Source: an uncultured Paracoccaceae bacterium
Lineage (GTDB): Bacteria > Pseudomonadota > Alphaproteobacteria > Rhodobacterales > Rhodobacteraceae
Length of the DNA stretch: 64,000 nucleotides
Reading direction: 5' to 3'
Assembly: GCA_947498415.1 (NCBI GenBank)
Contig: CANMKB010000006.1
Span: forward strand, 1 to 64,000
Shown here one piece after another: positions 16,029-26,139 of this stretch. The translations under genes were made by a program, and so were the position numbers. Each line of letters starts with the position of its first letter. Position 1 is the first letter of the stretch. Below the pieces are notes generated by a model. That model did not search any database. It saw only the letters and a list, made by a program, of their open reading frames with translations, and was not told the DNA's origin.

Positions 16029-17060
16029 TTAGGCCTGCAGGCGCTTGAAGGCGGCGCTTGGCGTGGAGACAAAACCGTTTTGCGCTGAATCGCTTGCGCG
16101 ATCAATGAACAACACTGCCAGATCACGATCATTTGCGATCTCAAGGCCACGCTCTGAGCCCAGAACCAACATCGCGGTTGCCCAGGCATCTGCCAACATT
16201 GCGTTGTCAGTCAAAACAGTTGCAGAGGCCGTTTTGTGGGTGACTGGGCGGCCTGTAGTCCCATCCAGAATATGAGAATAGCGCACGCCGTCTTGTTCAA
16301 AGTAGTTGCGATAGTCGCCAGAGGTCGCCATGCCGAGGCCTGAAACACTCACAACTTGCTGAACACCACGATCATGTACAACTGGTGTTTCGATACCAAT
16401 CTGCCATGGTTGGCCGTCTGGGTTGCGGCCCGCTGTATAAAGATCACCACCGATTTCGATCATGTAGTCTTTGATGCCAAAGCTTTCGATGGTGCGGGCC
16501 ACTTGGTCTACGCCAAAACCTTTACCAATCGCGGACAGATAAACTTCGGTGCCAGGTTGAAGTTTTTGCAATGCACCGTTGCCAACGCGCAACGTTTTCG
16601 CGTGACCGGAAACTGACTGCACGGCTGCGATTTCAGAATCACTTGGGGTGTTTGTGCGAGTCTGGCCTGCGCCAAAGCCCCACAGATCAATCAGACCACC
16701 AAGGGTCACATCAAAGCGCCCTTCTGAGGCGACGTGTACGTCTTGTGCGGCCTGCATGACAGACGCCAATTCGTTTGAAACCGCAAACGGCGCAGTGGAG
16801 GAAGACGCGTTGAAACGTGAGATCTCGGACGCGGCGTCCCAGTTCGACATTTGAACGTTGACTTGTTGCAGGCTTGCGTTGATCGCTGATTGTAGATCAG
16901 CTTTGTTCACCGACTTAGAGTGGTCAACAGCAGCAACTGAATAGCTGGTGCCCATCGTCAGGCCGGTCAGCTCAAGGATGTTCCATCCTTTTTTGCATGC
17001 GGCCAATGCGAGTGGCATGACAAGGAAGCTACGGCGTGAAAGCATGGGGCGCAGGGTCAC
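16029..17060 (-). CDS. apbE: ApbE, FAD:protein FMN transferase
   Basis: A 343-residue exported lipoprotein that attaches FMN through phosphoester bonds to threonines of NqrB and NqrC. The leader SRRSFLVMPLALAAC has a twin-arginine-like start and a lipobox ending LAAC. Family motifs: MGTSYSVA, AIGKGFGVDQVA, MIEIGGDLYTAG, and the Mg/FAD region YSHILDGTTGRPV...DAWATAMLVLG. GTG at 17060 is chosen as it lies ten bases after GGAG; an ATG at 17045 giving MLSRRSFL is an equally plausible start. Divergent from nqrA, whose product complex it modifies. Confidence 0.92.
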   Translation of the reverse strand: MTLRPMLSRRSFLVMPLALAACKKGWNILELTGLTMGTSYSVAAVDHSKSVNKADLQSAINASLQQVNVQMSNWDAASEISRFNASSSTAPFAVSNELASVMQAAQDVHVASEGRFDVTLGGLIDLWGFGAGQTRTNTPSDSEIAAVQSVSGHAKTLRVGNGALQKLQPGTEVYLSAIGKGFGVDQVARTIESFGIKDYMIEIGGDLYTAGRNPDGQPWQIGIETPVVHDRGVQQVVSVSGLGMATSGDYRNYFEQDGVRYSHILDGTTGRPVTHKTASATVLTDNAMLADAWATAMLVLGSERGLEIANDRDLAVLFIDRASDSAQNGFVSTPSAAFKRLQA

Positions 17061-17227
17061 TGTGATTAATCTCCAGAAGAAGAATGGAACATATTGTGTA
17101 GTTGGAGGGCTTTTGAGCGACTTTAGAAGGTGATTCAATAAAAAATTGCATTTTTTGCTCGAAAAGACCTTCCAACGCGCCTCTGGTCATCGCATAAGAC
17201 CGCAAAAATGGACGGGACGATAACGAC

Positions 17228-18571
17228 GTGCAGAAATTTACGTTACGAAAAGGTCTGAACGTTCCAGTGCTGGGTCAACCGATAGGTGGCATAGGGGATG
17301 CGCCTTCGGTCAAGACTGTGGCAATACTGGGCGCAGACTACATCGGTCTGAAACCGCGCTTGGCGGTTCAGGAAGGTGATGTTGTTGGGGCAGGCGCTCC
17401 GATCCTTTCACATAAAGACACACCTGACGTATTGGTCACCTCCCCAGTGTCCGGTCGCATTAAAGCGGTGAACCGCGGTGCGCGTCGTGTTCTTGTGAGC
17501 GTTGAGATCGAAGTGGATGACGCAGCTGCGCCAGCCGTTGATTTCTCGGACGTGGGCGATGTGAGCACAGCTGAAGGTCTGGCAGAGCGCTTGTGTGCCG
17601 CCGGTCTTTGGACATCTTTCCGTACGCGCCCTTATTCAAAAGTGCCCGCATCCGATGACCGTCCGGCAGCAATCTATGTGACGGCCATGGATTCGGAGCC
17701 GTTGTCAGGTGATGCCGCCGAGATCATCGCGGCAGATGCTGAGGCTTTTGTAAAAGGCCTAGAGGCGATCACACTTTTGACCGAAGGCAACACTTATTTG
17801 TGTCAGGATGCAGATGCTTCTGTACCGGGCGCTGAGATTGCTGGTGTCGAGGCTGCTGGCTTTTCTGGTCCGCACCCTGCGGGTCTGGCCGGCACACATA
17901 TGCATTTCCTTGAGCCGCCAACCGCATCCAAATTCGTTTGGACCATCGGTTACCACGACGTGATCTCGATCGGCAAATTGCTGACCACTGGCCATTACGA
18001 TGCGTCCCGCGTTGTTGCGCTGACTGGTCCGCTGTGCACCAACCCGCGTTTGGTACGCACAATAGCTGGCGCGTCTATGGTGGACCTGACGGCGGGTGAC
18101 ATTTCTGATGCGACACCTGTTCGTATGATTTCAGGGTCGATCCTTAGCGGCACGATGGGAACGGGCGAAACAGCCTACCTTGGCCGTTATGCACGCCAGA
18201 TCACTTTGATTGAAGAAGATGCAAAGCAAATCCCGCTGGGATGGATTCGTCCGATGGCGTCAAAATACGCCTTCCAGCCGGTGCTTGGCTCTGCCTTTTC
18301 GAAAAAGATTTATGCGCTGACGTCTAACCTGAACGGTGGGCGTCGTGCGATGGTTCCGCTGGGGACCTTTGAAGAACTGATGCCGCAGGACTTCCTGCCA
18401 ACGCAATTGCTTCGTGCGATGTTGGTGATGGATACCGATCAAGCGCAGTTGCTTGGGGCGTTGGAACTGGACGAGGAAGATTTGGGCCTCGCTGGTTTTG
18501 CCTGCCCCGCTAAGTATGAATATGGCATCGCCTTGCGCGACTGTCTCACCAAGATCGAGAAAGAGGGCTAA
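17228..18571 (+). CDS. nqrA: Na+-translocating NADH:quinone reductase subunit A
   Basis: A 447-residue cytoplasmic subunit of the sodium-pumping NADH dehydrogenase, implicated in ubiquinone interaction. It opens with LRKGLNVPVLGQP, the typical NqrA start, and has length equal to the family. It begins with GTG at 17228 and is first in an operon of six genes with short gaps or overlaps (nqrABCDEF). The region upstream, 167 bp to the ApbE start, should hold divergent promoters. All six subunits are intact, so an active complex is expected. Confidence 0.96.
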   Translation: MQKFTLRKGLNVPVLGQPIGGIGDAPSVKTVAILGADYIGLKPRLAVQEGDVVGAGAPILSHKDTPDVLVTSPVSGRIKAVNRGARRVLVSVEIEVDDAAAPAVDFSDVGDVSTAEGLAERLCAAGLWTSFRTRPYSKVPASDDRPAAIYVTAMDSEPLSGDAAEIIAADAEAFVKGLEAITLLTEGNTYLCQDADASVPGAEIAGVEAAGFSGPHPAGLAGTHMHFLEPPTASKFVWTIGYHDVISIGKLLTTGHYDASRVVALTGPLCTNPRLVRTIAGASMVDLTAGDISDATPVRMISGSILSGTMGTGETAYLGRYARQITLIEEDAKQIPLGWIRPMASKYAFQPVLGSAFSKKIYALTSNLNGGRRAMVPLGTFEELMPQDFLPTQLLRAMLVMDTDQAQLLGALELDEEDLGLAGFACPAKYEYGIALRDCLTKIEKEG

Positions 18572-18574
18572 ACC

Positions 18575-19774
18575 GTGGGCCTACGTAATTTCTTCGACAG
18601 GATCGAGCCGCAGTTCGTAAAAGGCGGTAAGTACGAAAAGTACTTTCCCATCTACGAAATGGTGGAAAGCTTCCTGTACACGCCAAAAACTGTAACGACC
18701 GTTGCGCCTCATGCGCGGTCTTATATCGATATGAAGCGTATCATGACCTATGTGGTCATCGCGACGATCCCTTGCATTCTGATGGGCATGTATAACGTTG
18801 GTCTGCAAACCAATGTGGCAATTGCCGAGTTTGGAGCATCGGGCTGGCGTGCTGCGATCATTGATATGTTTGGCATCGGTTTTAACCCAGCCAACCCGCT
18901 TGCGAATATTTTGCATGGGGCGCTGTACTTCTTGCCGATCTACATCGTCACGCTTGTGGCAGGTGGTATCTTTGAAGTCATCTTTGCGACAGTGCGTGGG
19001 CACGAAGTCAACGAAGGCTTCCTTGTGACCTCTATGTTGTATGCCCTGATTATGCCCGCTTCGACGCCACTGTGGCAGGTCGCGCTTGGCATCATCTTTG
19101 GTGTGGTGATTGGTAAAGAAGTTTTTGGCGGCACCGGCAAGAACTTCCTCAACCCGGCGCTGACCGGTCGTGCGTTCCTGTATTTCGCTTATCCGGCGCA
19201 AATGTCTGGCGACACCATTTGGACCCCAGTTGATGGGTTCTCAGGTGCGACAGCCCTTTCTGTTGGCGCAACTGACGGCTACGCCGCATTGCCCGAGCGT
19301 GGGATTGAATGGTCTGATGCGTTCTTTGGTCTGATCCAGGGTTCTATCGGTGAGACATCTACACTGGCGTGTTTGATCGGCCTGAGCTTCTTGTTGATTA
19401 CTAAGATCGCCAACTGGCGTCTGATTGTTGGGTGTCTTGGCGGCATGATTGCCTTCTCGACCGTGCTGAACCTGATCGGGTCTGACACCAACCCAATGTT
19501 CAACATGCCATGGTACTGGCACCTTGTGATTGGTGGCTATGCCTTTGGTCTGGCCTTCATGGTGACAGAACCGGTGTCTGCATCCCACACCAACACAGGC
19601 CGCTATATCTATGGTGCGCTGATTGGTTTCATGGTTGTGATGATCCGTGTGATCAACCCGGCCTTCCCAGAAGGTATGATGCTGGCAATTCTATTCGGTA
19701 ACGTCTTTGCACCACTGATTGACTACTTCGTCGTTCAGGCAAACATCAAACGCAGGGCGAAACGCAATGTCTGA
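18575..19774 (+). CDS. nqrB: Na+-NQR subunit B
   Basis: A 399-residue integral membrane subunit with about ten hydrophobic segments. It carries covalent FMN: the attachment motif is DGFSGATALS with Thr226. This subunit is part of the Na+ path and the quinone site. GTG start at 18575, three bases after the nqrA stop. It overlaps nqrC by eight bases. ApbE, encoded on the other strand, is the enzyme expected to modify Thr226. Confidence 0.96.
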   Translation: MGLRNFFDRIEPQFVKGGKYEKYFPIYEMVESFLYTPKTVTTVAPHARSYIDMKRIMTYVVIATIPCILMGMYNVGLQTNVAIAEFGASGWRAAIIDMFGIGFNPANPLANILHGALYFLPIYIVTLVAGGIFEVIFATVRGHEVNEGFLVTSMLYALIMPASTPLWQVALGIIFGVVIGKEVFGGTGKNFLNPALTGRAFLYFAYPAQMSGDTIWTPVDGFSGATALSVGATDGYAALPERGIEWSDAFFGLIQGSIGETSTLACLIGLSFLLITKIANWRLIVGCLGGMIAFSTVLNLIGSDTNPMFNMPWYWHLVIGGYAFGLAFMVTEPVSASHTNTGRYIYGALIGFMVVMIRVINPAFPEGMMLAILFGNVFAPLIDYFVVQANIKRRAKRNV

Positions 19775-20573
19775 GACAAATGAAAACAAAGGCTTTATCC
19801 GCCGTTTCCTAGACGCTCCGGCTGACTCTGTTGGCAAGACTGTATTCGTGGCCGTTGCGCTATGTCTCGTCGCGTCGATGATCGTATCTGCAACGGCTGT
19901 TGCTTTGCGTCCGATCCAAGAGGTGAACAAGCTTAAGGACAAGCAAGTCAACATTTTGCAAGTCGCGGGTGAATACGACCCGTCTGCAAATGTGACCGAG
20001 GCGTTTGGCAAGTTTGAACCACAGGTTCTGGAAATCGCTACGGGCACATTCACCGATCAGTTTGACGCCGCCACCTTTGATGACCGCGCCTCTGCTGACA
20101 ATCCTGAGACGTCCATCGCATTGACCGATGACCCCGCAGGTATTGGCCGCCAGTCTAAATTTGTGACGGTCTATTTGCTGCGCAATGAAGACGGGTCTTT
20201 GGACAAAGTCATTCTGCCGGTACACGGCTACGGCTTGTGGTCGACGCTTTATGGTTTTGTGGCACTCGAAGAAAACGGCAACGACATCTTTGGTTTGCAG
20301 TTCTATAGCCACGCCGAGACTCCTGGTCTGGGTGCCGAAGTGGACAACCCACGTTGGAAATCCCTATGGAGCGGCAAAAAGCTGTCTGATGAAAATGGCG
20401 AGCTGCAAATCACAGTGGCTAAAGCGCAGCCTGCGGCTGGTGCTGAGTTCCATGTTGATGCGCTGGCTGGTGCAACGCTGACGTCTGTTGGCGTCGACAA
20501 CCTTGTTCGTTTCTGGATGGGCGAGGCGGGCTATGCGCCGTTCCTTGAAAACCTGAAAGCGGGAGACATCTAA
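19767..20573 (+). CDS. nqrC: Na+-NQR subunit C
   Basis: A 268-residue subunit with one N-terminal membrane anchor (about residues 24-46) and a periplasmic domain holding the second covalent FMN. The flavinylation site is AGATLTS with Thr237; the first position is Ala where many homologues have Ser, which is tolerated. The ATG at 19767 gives the expected N-terminus and overlaps the nqrB end; an upstream ATG would lie inside nqrB. The stop overlaps the nqrD start (TAATG). Confidence 0.95.
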   Translation: MSETNENKGFIRRFLDAPADSVGKTVFVAVALCLVASMIVSATAVALRPIQEVNKLKDKQVNILQVAGEYDPSANVTEAFGKFEPQVLEIATGTFTDQFDAATFDDRASADNPETSIALTDDPAGIGRQSKFVTVYLLRNEDGSLDKVILPVHGYGLWSTLYGFVALEENGNDIFGLQFYSHAETPGLGAEVDNPRWKSLWSGKKLSDENGELQITVAKAQPAAGAEFHVDALAGATLTSVGVDNLVRFWMGEAGYAPFLENLKAGDI

Positions 20574-21226
20574 TGGCACAGACCAAAAGAGAAATGCTGA
20601 TCGACCCTATGGTCGACAACAACCCGATCACTCTTCAGGTTTTGGGTATTTGTTCCGCCCTTGCGGTGACCTCCTCTTTGCAGGTGGCACTGGTTATGGG
20701 CATCGCGGTGACATTGGTGACGGGCTTTTCGTCTATGTTCATCTCGATGTTGCGCAACCAAATCCCGGGCTCGATCCGGATTATCGTGCAGATGGTTATC
20801 ATCGCCTCTTTGGTGATTATGGTTGATCAGTTCCTCAAGGCCTACGCCTTTGACATTTCAAAGACCCTTTCGGTCTTTGTAGGTTTGATCATCACCAACT
20901 GTATCGTGATGGGCCGCGCAGAAGCTTTTGCGATGAAGAACCCACCGATTGATAGTTTCATCGACGGTGTGGGCAACGGTCTTGGCTACACCATCCTATT
21001 GCTGGTGGTTGGCTTCTTCCGTGAACTCTTTGGTGCAGGGTCCCTGTTTGGTGTGACCATTCTGGAAACCGTGAACAACGGTGGCTGGTATGTGCCAAAC
21101 GGTATGCTGCTTTTGCCACCTTCTGCCTTCTTTGTGATCGGTCTGATCATCTGGGGTGTGCGTGCCTGGAAACCTGAACAGGTTGAAGAGCGCGAATACA
21201 AAATTCAATCCGTGGAGGCGCACTGA
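20573..21226 (+). CDS. nqrD: Na+-NQR subunit D
   Basis: A 217-residue membrane protein with about six helices. It shows the Rnf/Nqr pattern [23 protein letters not shown] and [19 protein letters not shown]; the Cys of [13 protein letters not shown] is a ligand of the iron centre shared with NqrE. It ends in a charged tail that overlaps the nqrE start by one base. Confidence 0.96.
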   Translation: MAQTKREMLIDPMVDNNPITLQVLGICSALAVTSSLQVALVMGIAVTLVTGFSSMFISMLRNQIPGSIRIIVQMVIIASLVIMVDQFLKAYAFDISKTLSVFVGLIITNCIVMGRAEAFAMKNPPIDSFIDGVGNGLGYTILLLVVGFFRELFGAGSLFGVTILETVNNGGWYVPNGMLLLPPSAFFVIGLIIWGVRAWKPEQVEEREYKIQSVEAH

Positions 21227-21834
21227 TGGAAGGGCTCCTTTCCCTCGCCGTAAAGGCGATTTTCGTCGAGAACTTGGCGCTGTCCTTCTTCTTGGGCATG
21301 TGTACGTTCATCGCGGTTTCCAAAAAGATCTCGACTGCGATTGGTCTGGGTATTTCGGTTATGGTCGTGCAATCGATCACCGTGCCGGCCAACAACCTGA
21401 TCCTGACCTACCTTCTCGCGCCTGGCGCTTTGGCTTGGGCCGGATTTCCAGAAGTCGATCTGACCTTCCTTGGTCTGATTTCTTACATTGGCGTTATTGC
21501 GGCGCTGGTTCAGATCCTTGAGATGGTGCTCGATAAGTACTTCCCACCTTTGTACAACGCGCTGGGTGTATTCCTGCCGTTGATCACCGTGAACTGCGCG
21601 ATCTTGGGCGGCTCTCTGTTTATGGTGGAACGCGACTACCAATTCGTTGAGAGCGTGACCTACGGTTTGTCTTCTGGCTTTGGCTGGGCTCTGGCGATCA
21701 CTGCGATGGCGGGTGTGCGTGAAAAGCTGAAGTACTCTGACATTCCAGATGGCCTGCAAGGTCTTGGCATTACATTTATCACCGCGGGTCTGATGGCGAT
21801 GGCCTTTATGTCCTTCTCTGGCGTGAAACTCTAA
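21226..21834 (+). CDS. nqrE: Na+-NQR subunit E
   Basis: A 202-residue membrane protein, the pseudo-symmetric partner of NqrD. The paired motif is [11 protein letters not shown], with the Cys that completes the intramembrane iron site with NqrD. The N-terminal helix [21 protein letters not shown] and the region near residue 26 hold the second Cys ligand. The start overlaps the nqrD stop (TGATG), so D and E are co-translated, as expected for subunits made in equal amounts. Confidence 0.96.
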   Translation: MEGLLSLAVKAIFVENLALSFFLGMCTFIAVSKKISTAIGLGISVMVVQSITVPANNLILTYLLAPGALAWAGFPEVDLTFLGLISYIGVIAALVQILEMVLDKYFPPLYNALGVFLPLITVNCAILGGSLFMVERDYQFVESVTYGLSSGFGWALAITAMAGVREKLKYSDIPDGLQGLGITFITAGLMAMAFMSFSGVKL

Positions 21835-21847
21835 GGGAGCAAAGAAC

Positions 21848-23071
21848 TTGGAAACCTTTGGCCTTGGAATCATCCTGTTCACACTGATCGTTTTGGCGCT
21901 TGTCACGATCATTCTGGCCGCGCGTTCGCGCCTTGTGTCTTCGGGCAATGTGAACATCACCATCAACGGTGAGAAAACCATTTCGGTTCCAGCGGGCGGC
22001 AAATTGCTGCAAACGCTGGCCGAGCAAAAACTATTCGTGCCGTCCGCCTGTGGTGGCGGCGGGACCTGTGCGCAGTGTCGTGTTAAAATTCATGCGGGTG
22101 GCGGTTCTATTCTGCCAACCGAAGAAGGCCACATTACCAAGCGCGAAGCCTCTTGCGGTGACCGCCTGTCTTGTCAGGTGGCTGTAAAGCAAGACATGGA
22201 AATCGAAGTGCCCGAAGAAGTGTTCGGCGTGAAAAAGTGGGAATGTACAGTTCGTTCCAACGACAACGTCGCGACCTTTATCAAGAACTTGGTGCTTGAG
22301 CTTCCAGAGGGCGAAGACGTGAATTTCCGCGCGGGTGGCTACATTCAAATCGAAGCGCCTGAGCATAAGCTCAAGTACACCGATTTTGATATTGGCGAAG
22401 AATACCGCGCAGATTGGGATAAGTTTAACCTGTGGCAGTATGACTCTAACGTGTCCGAGCCGATTGAACGTGCTTATTCCATGGCGAACTACCCGGATGA
22501 AAAGGGTCTGATCATGCTGAACGTGCGTGTGGCGTCTCCTCCTCCGGGGTCCACGGGCATTCCAGCCGGTCAAATGTCATCTTACATCTTTAACCTAAAG
22601 CCAGGTGACAAGGTGACGATCTCTGGCCCGTTCGGTGAATTCTTTGCACGTGAAACCGAAAAAGAAATGGTCTTTATCGGTGGTGGTGCAGGTATGGCGC
22701 CGATGCGGTCGCACATCTTTGACCAGCTGAAGCGTTTGAAGAACAAAGATCGTAAGATCACGTTCTGGTACGGTGCGCGGTCTAAGAAAGAGATGTTCTT
22801 TGTCGAAGACTTCGACTCTTTGGCCGAAGAATTCCCGAACTTCACATGGCATGTCGCATTGTCTGATGCGATGCCAGAGGACGATTGGACTGGGTTTACC
22901 GGATTTATTCACAACGTGCTTCACGATGAATATCTTAAGGATCACCCGAACCCAGAAGATTGTGAATACTACATGTGTGGCCCGCCCATCATGAACCAAT
23001 CCGTGATCAACATGCTCTTGGAGATGGGTGTGGATCGCGAAGACATTATGCTGGATGATTTCGGCGGTTAA
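21848..23071 (+). CDS. nqrF: Na+-NQR subunit F, NADH-oxidising flavoprotein
   Basis: A 407-residue electron-entry subunit. One N-terminal helix (residues ~5-24) anchors it; a 2Fe-2S ferredoxin domain follows with ligands Cys68, Cys74, Cys77 and Cys109; then FAD-binding RAYSMANYP and NADH-binding [12 protein letters not shown], ending [11 protein letters not shown]...GV. Start TTG at 21848, with GGGAGC upstream. Last gene of the nqr operon; a strong terminator follows seven bases after the stop. Confidence 0.97.
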   Translation: METFGLGIILFTLIVLALVTIILAARSRLVSSGNVNITINGEKTISVPAGGKLLQTLAEQKLFVPSACGGGGTCAQCRVKIHAGGGSILPTEEGHITKREASCGDRLSCQVAVKQDMEIEVPEEVFGVKKWECTVRSNDNVATFIKNLVLELPEGEDVNFRAGGYIQIEAPEHKLKYTDFDIGEEYRADWDKFNLWQYDSNVSEPIERAYSMANYPDEKGLIMLNVRVASPPPGSTGIPAGQMSSYIFNLKPGDKVTISGPFGEFFARETEKEMVFIGGGAGMAPMRSHIFDQLKRLKNKDRKITFWYGARSKKEMFFVEDFDSLAEEFPNFTWHVALSDAMPEDDWTGFTGFIHNVLHDEYLKDHPNPEDCEYYMCGPPIMNQSVINMLLEMGVDREDIMLDDFGG

Positions 23072-23077
23072 GATTTG

Positions 23078-23110
23078 AAAGAGGAGCGTCTGACGCTCCT
23101 CTTTTGCTTT
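23078..23110 (+). terminator. Terminator of the nqr operon
   Basis: Perfect 12-bp stem AAAGAGGAGCGT / ACGCTCCTCTTT with loop CTG, followed by TGCTTTTGG. Textbook intrinsic terminator. Confidence 0.93.
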
Positions 23111-23201
23111 TGGGGTTTGGCCCTATCGCTTTGTGAAAGTGGGGGGCAGGCTGTCGCGCGCATGGCCCTAAGCTTGATCTGAACTTGTGTGGAGTATTGC
23201 T

Positions 23202-24062
23202 GTGCAGATTTCTTCCCCCGGTTGGGGCAATGGCATTTTAGGTGTTCTGATTTTCAGCGGGTCGATCCCAGCAACACGTATCGCTGTCACAGGCTTTGAG
23301 CCGGTGTTCCTGACGTCTATCCGCGCGGTTCTTGCAACGCTACTGGCGGTGGTCTTGTTGTTGGTGTTCAAAGCAAAGCGCCCAGAAAAGGGAGATGTGT
23401 TTCCCTTGATGACGGTGGGCCTTGGGGTTGTGATCGGATTTCCTTTGTTCACAGCTTTGGCGTTGCAACACATCACCGCAGCGCATTCGACGGTGTTCAT
23501 TGGCCTGTTGCCCTTGATGACAGCGGTGTTTGGCGTTCTGCGGGGCGGAGAGCGCCCAGGGCGGCTGTTTTGGGTGTTCTCGCTGCTGGGCAGCTTTGCT
23601 GTGGCGGGATTTGCGTTTTACCAAAGCGGTGAAGTCTCTTTGATTGGAGATGCCTATATGATTGCGGCCATCGTGCTGTGTGGCTTTGGCTATGCCGAGG
23701 GCGCCCGATTGACCAAAACGATTGGCGGCTGGCAGGTGATTTCCTGGGCCTTGATCTTGGCGTTTCCTGTGATGGCGACGGCGGCCTACGTGACACGGCC
23801 GATCGGCTTTGAGGGGGCGACCACGCCGGTTTGGCTGAGCCTTGCCTATGTGTCGATCTTTTCGATGTTGGTGGGGTTTGTGTTTTGGTACCGCGGCCTC
23901 GCGTTGGGCGGCACGGCGCAAGTTGGCCAGCTTCAGTTGCTACAACCCTTTTTCGGTTTGGTCCTCGCGGCGGTTTTGCTGTCAGAGGCGATCTCACCGC
24001 TCATGATCGTGGTCACGATTCTGGTTGTTGGATGTGTCGCGGGCGCTAAGAGGTTTGCATAG
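23202..24062 (+). CDS. EamA/DMT-family transporter
   Basis: A 286-residue protein of about ten hydrophobic helices in two repeats, the layout of the drug/metabolite transporter family (EamA). Motifs: SGSIPATRIAVTGFEPVFLTSIRA in repeat one and QVGQLQLLQPFFGLVLAAVLLSE in repeat two. Members export amino acids or other small metabolites; substrate not predictable. GTG at 23202 is chosen, seven bases behind GGAG; an earlier GTG at 23187 would place that site inside the gene. Stands alone between nqr and the glycerol transporter. Confidence 0.85.
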   Translation: MQISSPGWGNGILGVLIFSGSIPATRIAVTGFEPVFLTSIRAVLATLLAVVLLLVFKAKRPEKGDVFPLMTVGLGVVIGFPLFTALALQHITAAHSTVFIGLLPLMTAVFGVLRGGERPGRLFWVFSLLGSFAVAGFAFYQSGEVSLIGDAYMIAAIVLCGFGYAEGARLTKTIGGWQVISWALILAFPVMATAAYVTRPIGFEGATTPVWLSLAYVSIFSMLVGFVFWYRGLALGGTAQVGQLQLLQPFFGLVLAAVLLSEAISPLMIVVTILVVGCVAGAKRFA

Positions 24063-24107
24063 GGAAACGGGTTAAAACCGTGATTTTGGCCCTTTCAAAG
24101 CAAGTTT

Positions 24108-24220
24108 ACTAATTATTTAGTTTTGACTTTGATTCAATTTTATTACACCTTTGCAAGTGGATAGGGGAAAAATTGAAGCGCATCTGTCAGCTGCTACATC
24201 CTATCTACTAATTTATTAGT
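24108..24220. repeat. Pair of AT-rich near-palindromes before the glycerol operon
   Basis: ACTAATTATTTAGT at 24108-24121 and ACTAATTTATTAGT at 24207-24220, each an imperfect dyad (CTAAT..TTAG) followed by TTGAC or TTTTGAC. They lie 76-188 bp before glpV in a strikingly AT-rich stretch and are the only visible operator candidates for the operon. Confidence 0.4.
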
Positions 24221-24295
24221 TGACTGAATTGTTATGTTTTGACACCTTTACCCAACCGGCGGGGAGCCGGCCTTAATACAATTCGGGAGGAAAAG

Positions 24296-26032
24296 ATGCG
24301 GACGTATCTTCTTTCCGCAGTTGCGGCGACTGCCGTGATTGCGGGTTCACACTCGCTTTATGCCGACGAAGCAGCGGCGAAGCGTTGGATTGACGCAGAG
24401 TTCCAGCCATCGACGCTCAATAAAGACGAGCAGATGTCTGAAATGCAGTGGTTCATCCAAGCTGCGCAGCCTTATGCTGGCATGGAAATCAACGTATTAT
24501 CCGAAGGCATTCCAACACACGGCTACGAAGCCGAAGTGCTGACCAAAGCTTTCGAAGAAATCACCGGCATCAAGGTGAATCACCAGATTCTTGGCGAAGG
24601 CGAAGTTGTTCAGGCGGTTCAAACCCAGATGCAAACCAAGCGTAACCTCTACGATGGTTACGTGAATGACTCTGACCTGATCGGCACCCACTCTCGCCTG
24701 CAATTGGCGTATAACCTGTCTGACATGATGGCGGGTGATTGGGCGGCCACCACGTCTCCAACCCTTGATCTGGATGACTTCATGGGCACCCAGTTCACAA
24801 CGGGCCCAGATGGCGATCTGTATCAGCTGCCTGACCAACAGTTTGCGAACCTGTACTGGTTCCGTAAAGATTGGTTTGACCGTGCAGATTTCCAAGAAGC
24901 GTTCAAAGCCAAGTACGGCTATGACCTAGGTGTTCCAGTCAACTGGTCTGCTTACGAAGATATCGCAGAGTTCTTTTCTAACGATGTCAAAGAGATCGAC
25001 GGAACAGCCATCTATGGTCACATGGATTACGGTAAACGCGCCCCTGACTTGGGTTGGCGCATGACCGATGCGTGGCTGTCTATGGCAGGCGCGGGTTCAA
25101 AAGGTGAGCCAAACGGCGTTCCGATTGATGAATGGGGCATCCGTATGGAAGCCGGGTCTTGTAACCCAGCAGGTGCAAGCGTCACCCGCGGTGGTGCAGC
25201 GAACGGCCCAGCTGCTGTTTATGCGATCCGCAAGTGGGACGAATGGCTGCGGAACTACGCGCCTCCAGGTGCGGCATCGTTTGACTTTTACCAGTCTCTG
25301 CCAGCCCTAAGCCAAGGCAACGTGGCCCAGCAAATTTTCTGGTACACCGCGTTTACTGCAGACATGGTGAAACCACAGTCTGAAGGCAACAACACTGTGG
25401 ATGCTGACGGCAACCCACTGTGGCGTATGGCACCATCTCCGCACGGTCCATATTGGGAAAAAGGCCAGAAAGTTGGCTATCAAGATGTGGGATCGTGGAC
25501 ATTCTTGAAATCCACCCCTGCAGAGCGTGCGCAGGCCGCTTGGTTGTATGCACAGTTCGTAACGTCAAAGACCGTAGACGTGAAGAAATCTCATGTTGGT
25601 CTGACATTCACACGTGACAGTTCGGTGAACCACGCGTCCTTTACAGAACGTGCACCAAAACTGGGTGGCTTGGTCGAATTCTACCGGTCTCCAGATCGTG
25701 TGGCTTGGTCTCCGACGGGTGTGAACGTGCCGGATTATCCAAAGCTGGCGCAAATCTGGTGGCAGCAAATTGGTGACGTGAACTCTGGTGCATTTACGCC
25801 GCAAGAGGCGATGAACCGTCTGGCAGAGGAAATGGATATCACCATGGCACGGATGCAGCGTGCGGACGAAGCACAGAACGTCTATGGCGGCTGCGGCCCT
25901 CGTCTGAACGAAGAGCGCGATGCGGAATACTGGTTTGCCAATGGCGGCGCAAAGCCGAAGTTGGACAACGAGAAACCGCAGGGCGAAACAGTGAACTACG
26001 AAGATCTCGTTGCACGCTGGAACGCCAACTAA
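24296..26032 (+). CDS. glpV: Glycerol-type ABC transporter, substrate-binding protein
   Basis: A 578-residue periplasmic binding protein with signal peptide (cleavage near SLYA-DE, residue 23). Large extracytoplasmic solute-binding fold with EINVLSEGIPTHGYEAEVLTKAFEEITGIKVNH near the start. Its size, order and neighbours match the GlpSTPQUV glycerol importer described in Rhizobium: two ATPases, two permeases and a small DUF2160 protein follow. GGGAGGAAAAG precedes the ATG at 24296; a longer frame upstream lacks a signal. No glpK or glpD is nearby, so use of glycerol would rely on genes elsewhere. Confidence 0.83.
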   Translation: MRTYLLSAVAATAVIAGSHSLYADEAAAKRWIDAEFQPSTLNKDEQMSEMQWFIQAAQPYAGMEINVLSEGIPTHGYEAEVLTKAFEEITGIKVNHQILGEGEVVQAVQTQMQTKRNLYDGYVNDSDLIGTHSRLQLAYNLSDMMAGDWAATTSPTLDLDDFMGTQFTTGPDGDLYQLPDQQFANLYWFRKDWFDRADFQEAFKAKYGYDLGVPVNWSAYEDIAEFFSNDVKEIDGTAIYGHMDYGKRAPDLGWRMTDAWLSMAGAGSKGEPNGVPIDEWGIRMEAGSCNPAGASVTRGGAANGPAAVYAIRKWDEWLRNYAPPGAASFDFYQSLPALSQGNVAQQIFWYTAFTADMVKPQSEGNNTVDADGNPLWRMAPSPHGPYWEKGQKVGYQDVGSWTFLKSTPAERAQAAWLYAQFVTSKTVDVKKSHVGLTFTRDSSVNHASFTERAPKLGGLVEFYRSPDRVAWSPTGVNVPDYPKLAQIWWQQIGDVNSGAFTPQEAMNRLAEEMDITMARMQRADEAQNVYGGCGPRLNEERDAEYWFANGGAKPKLDNEKPQGETVNYEDLVARWNAN

Positions 26033-26071
26033 GCCTTAGTGTCTGACACACACTCCCCGTGGTCTGGCCGG

Positions 26072-26096
26072 GGCTGGGATCTAAATGGTCCCAGCC
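26072..26096 (+). promoter_or_regulatory. Intercistronic hairpin between glpV and glpS
   Basis: Perfect 8-bp stem GGCTGGGA / TCCCAGCC with a 9-base loop, in the 107-bp gap after the binding-protein gene. Such hairpins protect the 3' end of the binding-protein message or reduce read-through, so the binding protein is made in excess. No T tract follows. Confidence 0.65.
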
Positions 26097-26139
26097 TCAA
26101 CGGTCTCACACGGCACCCTCCAAATCCCATAGGCGAAAA

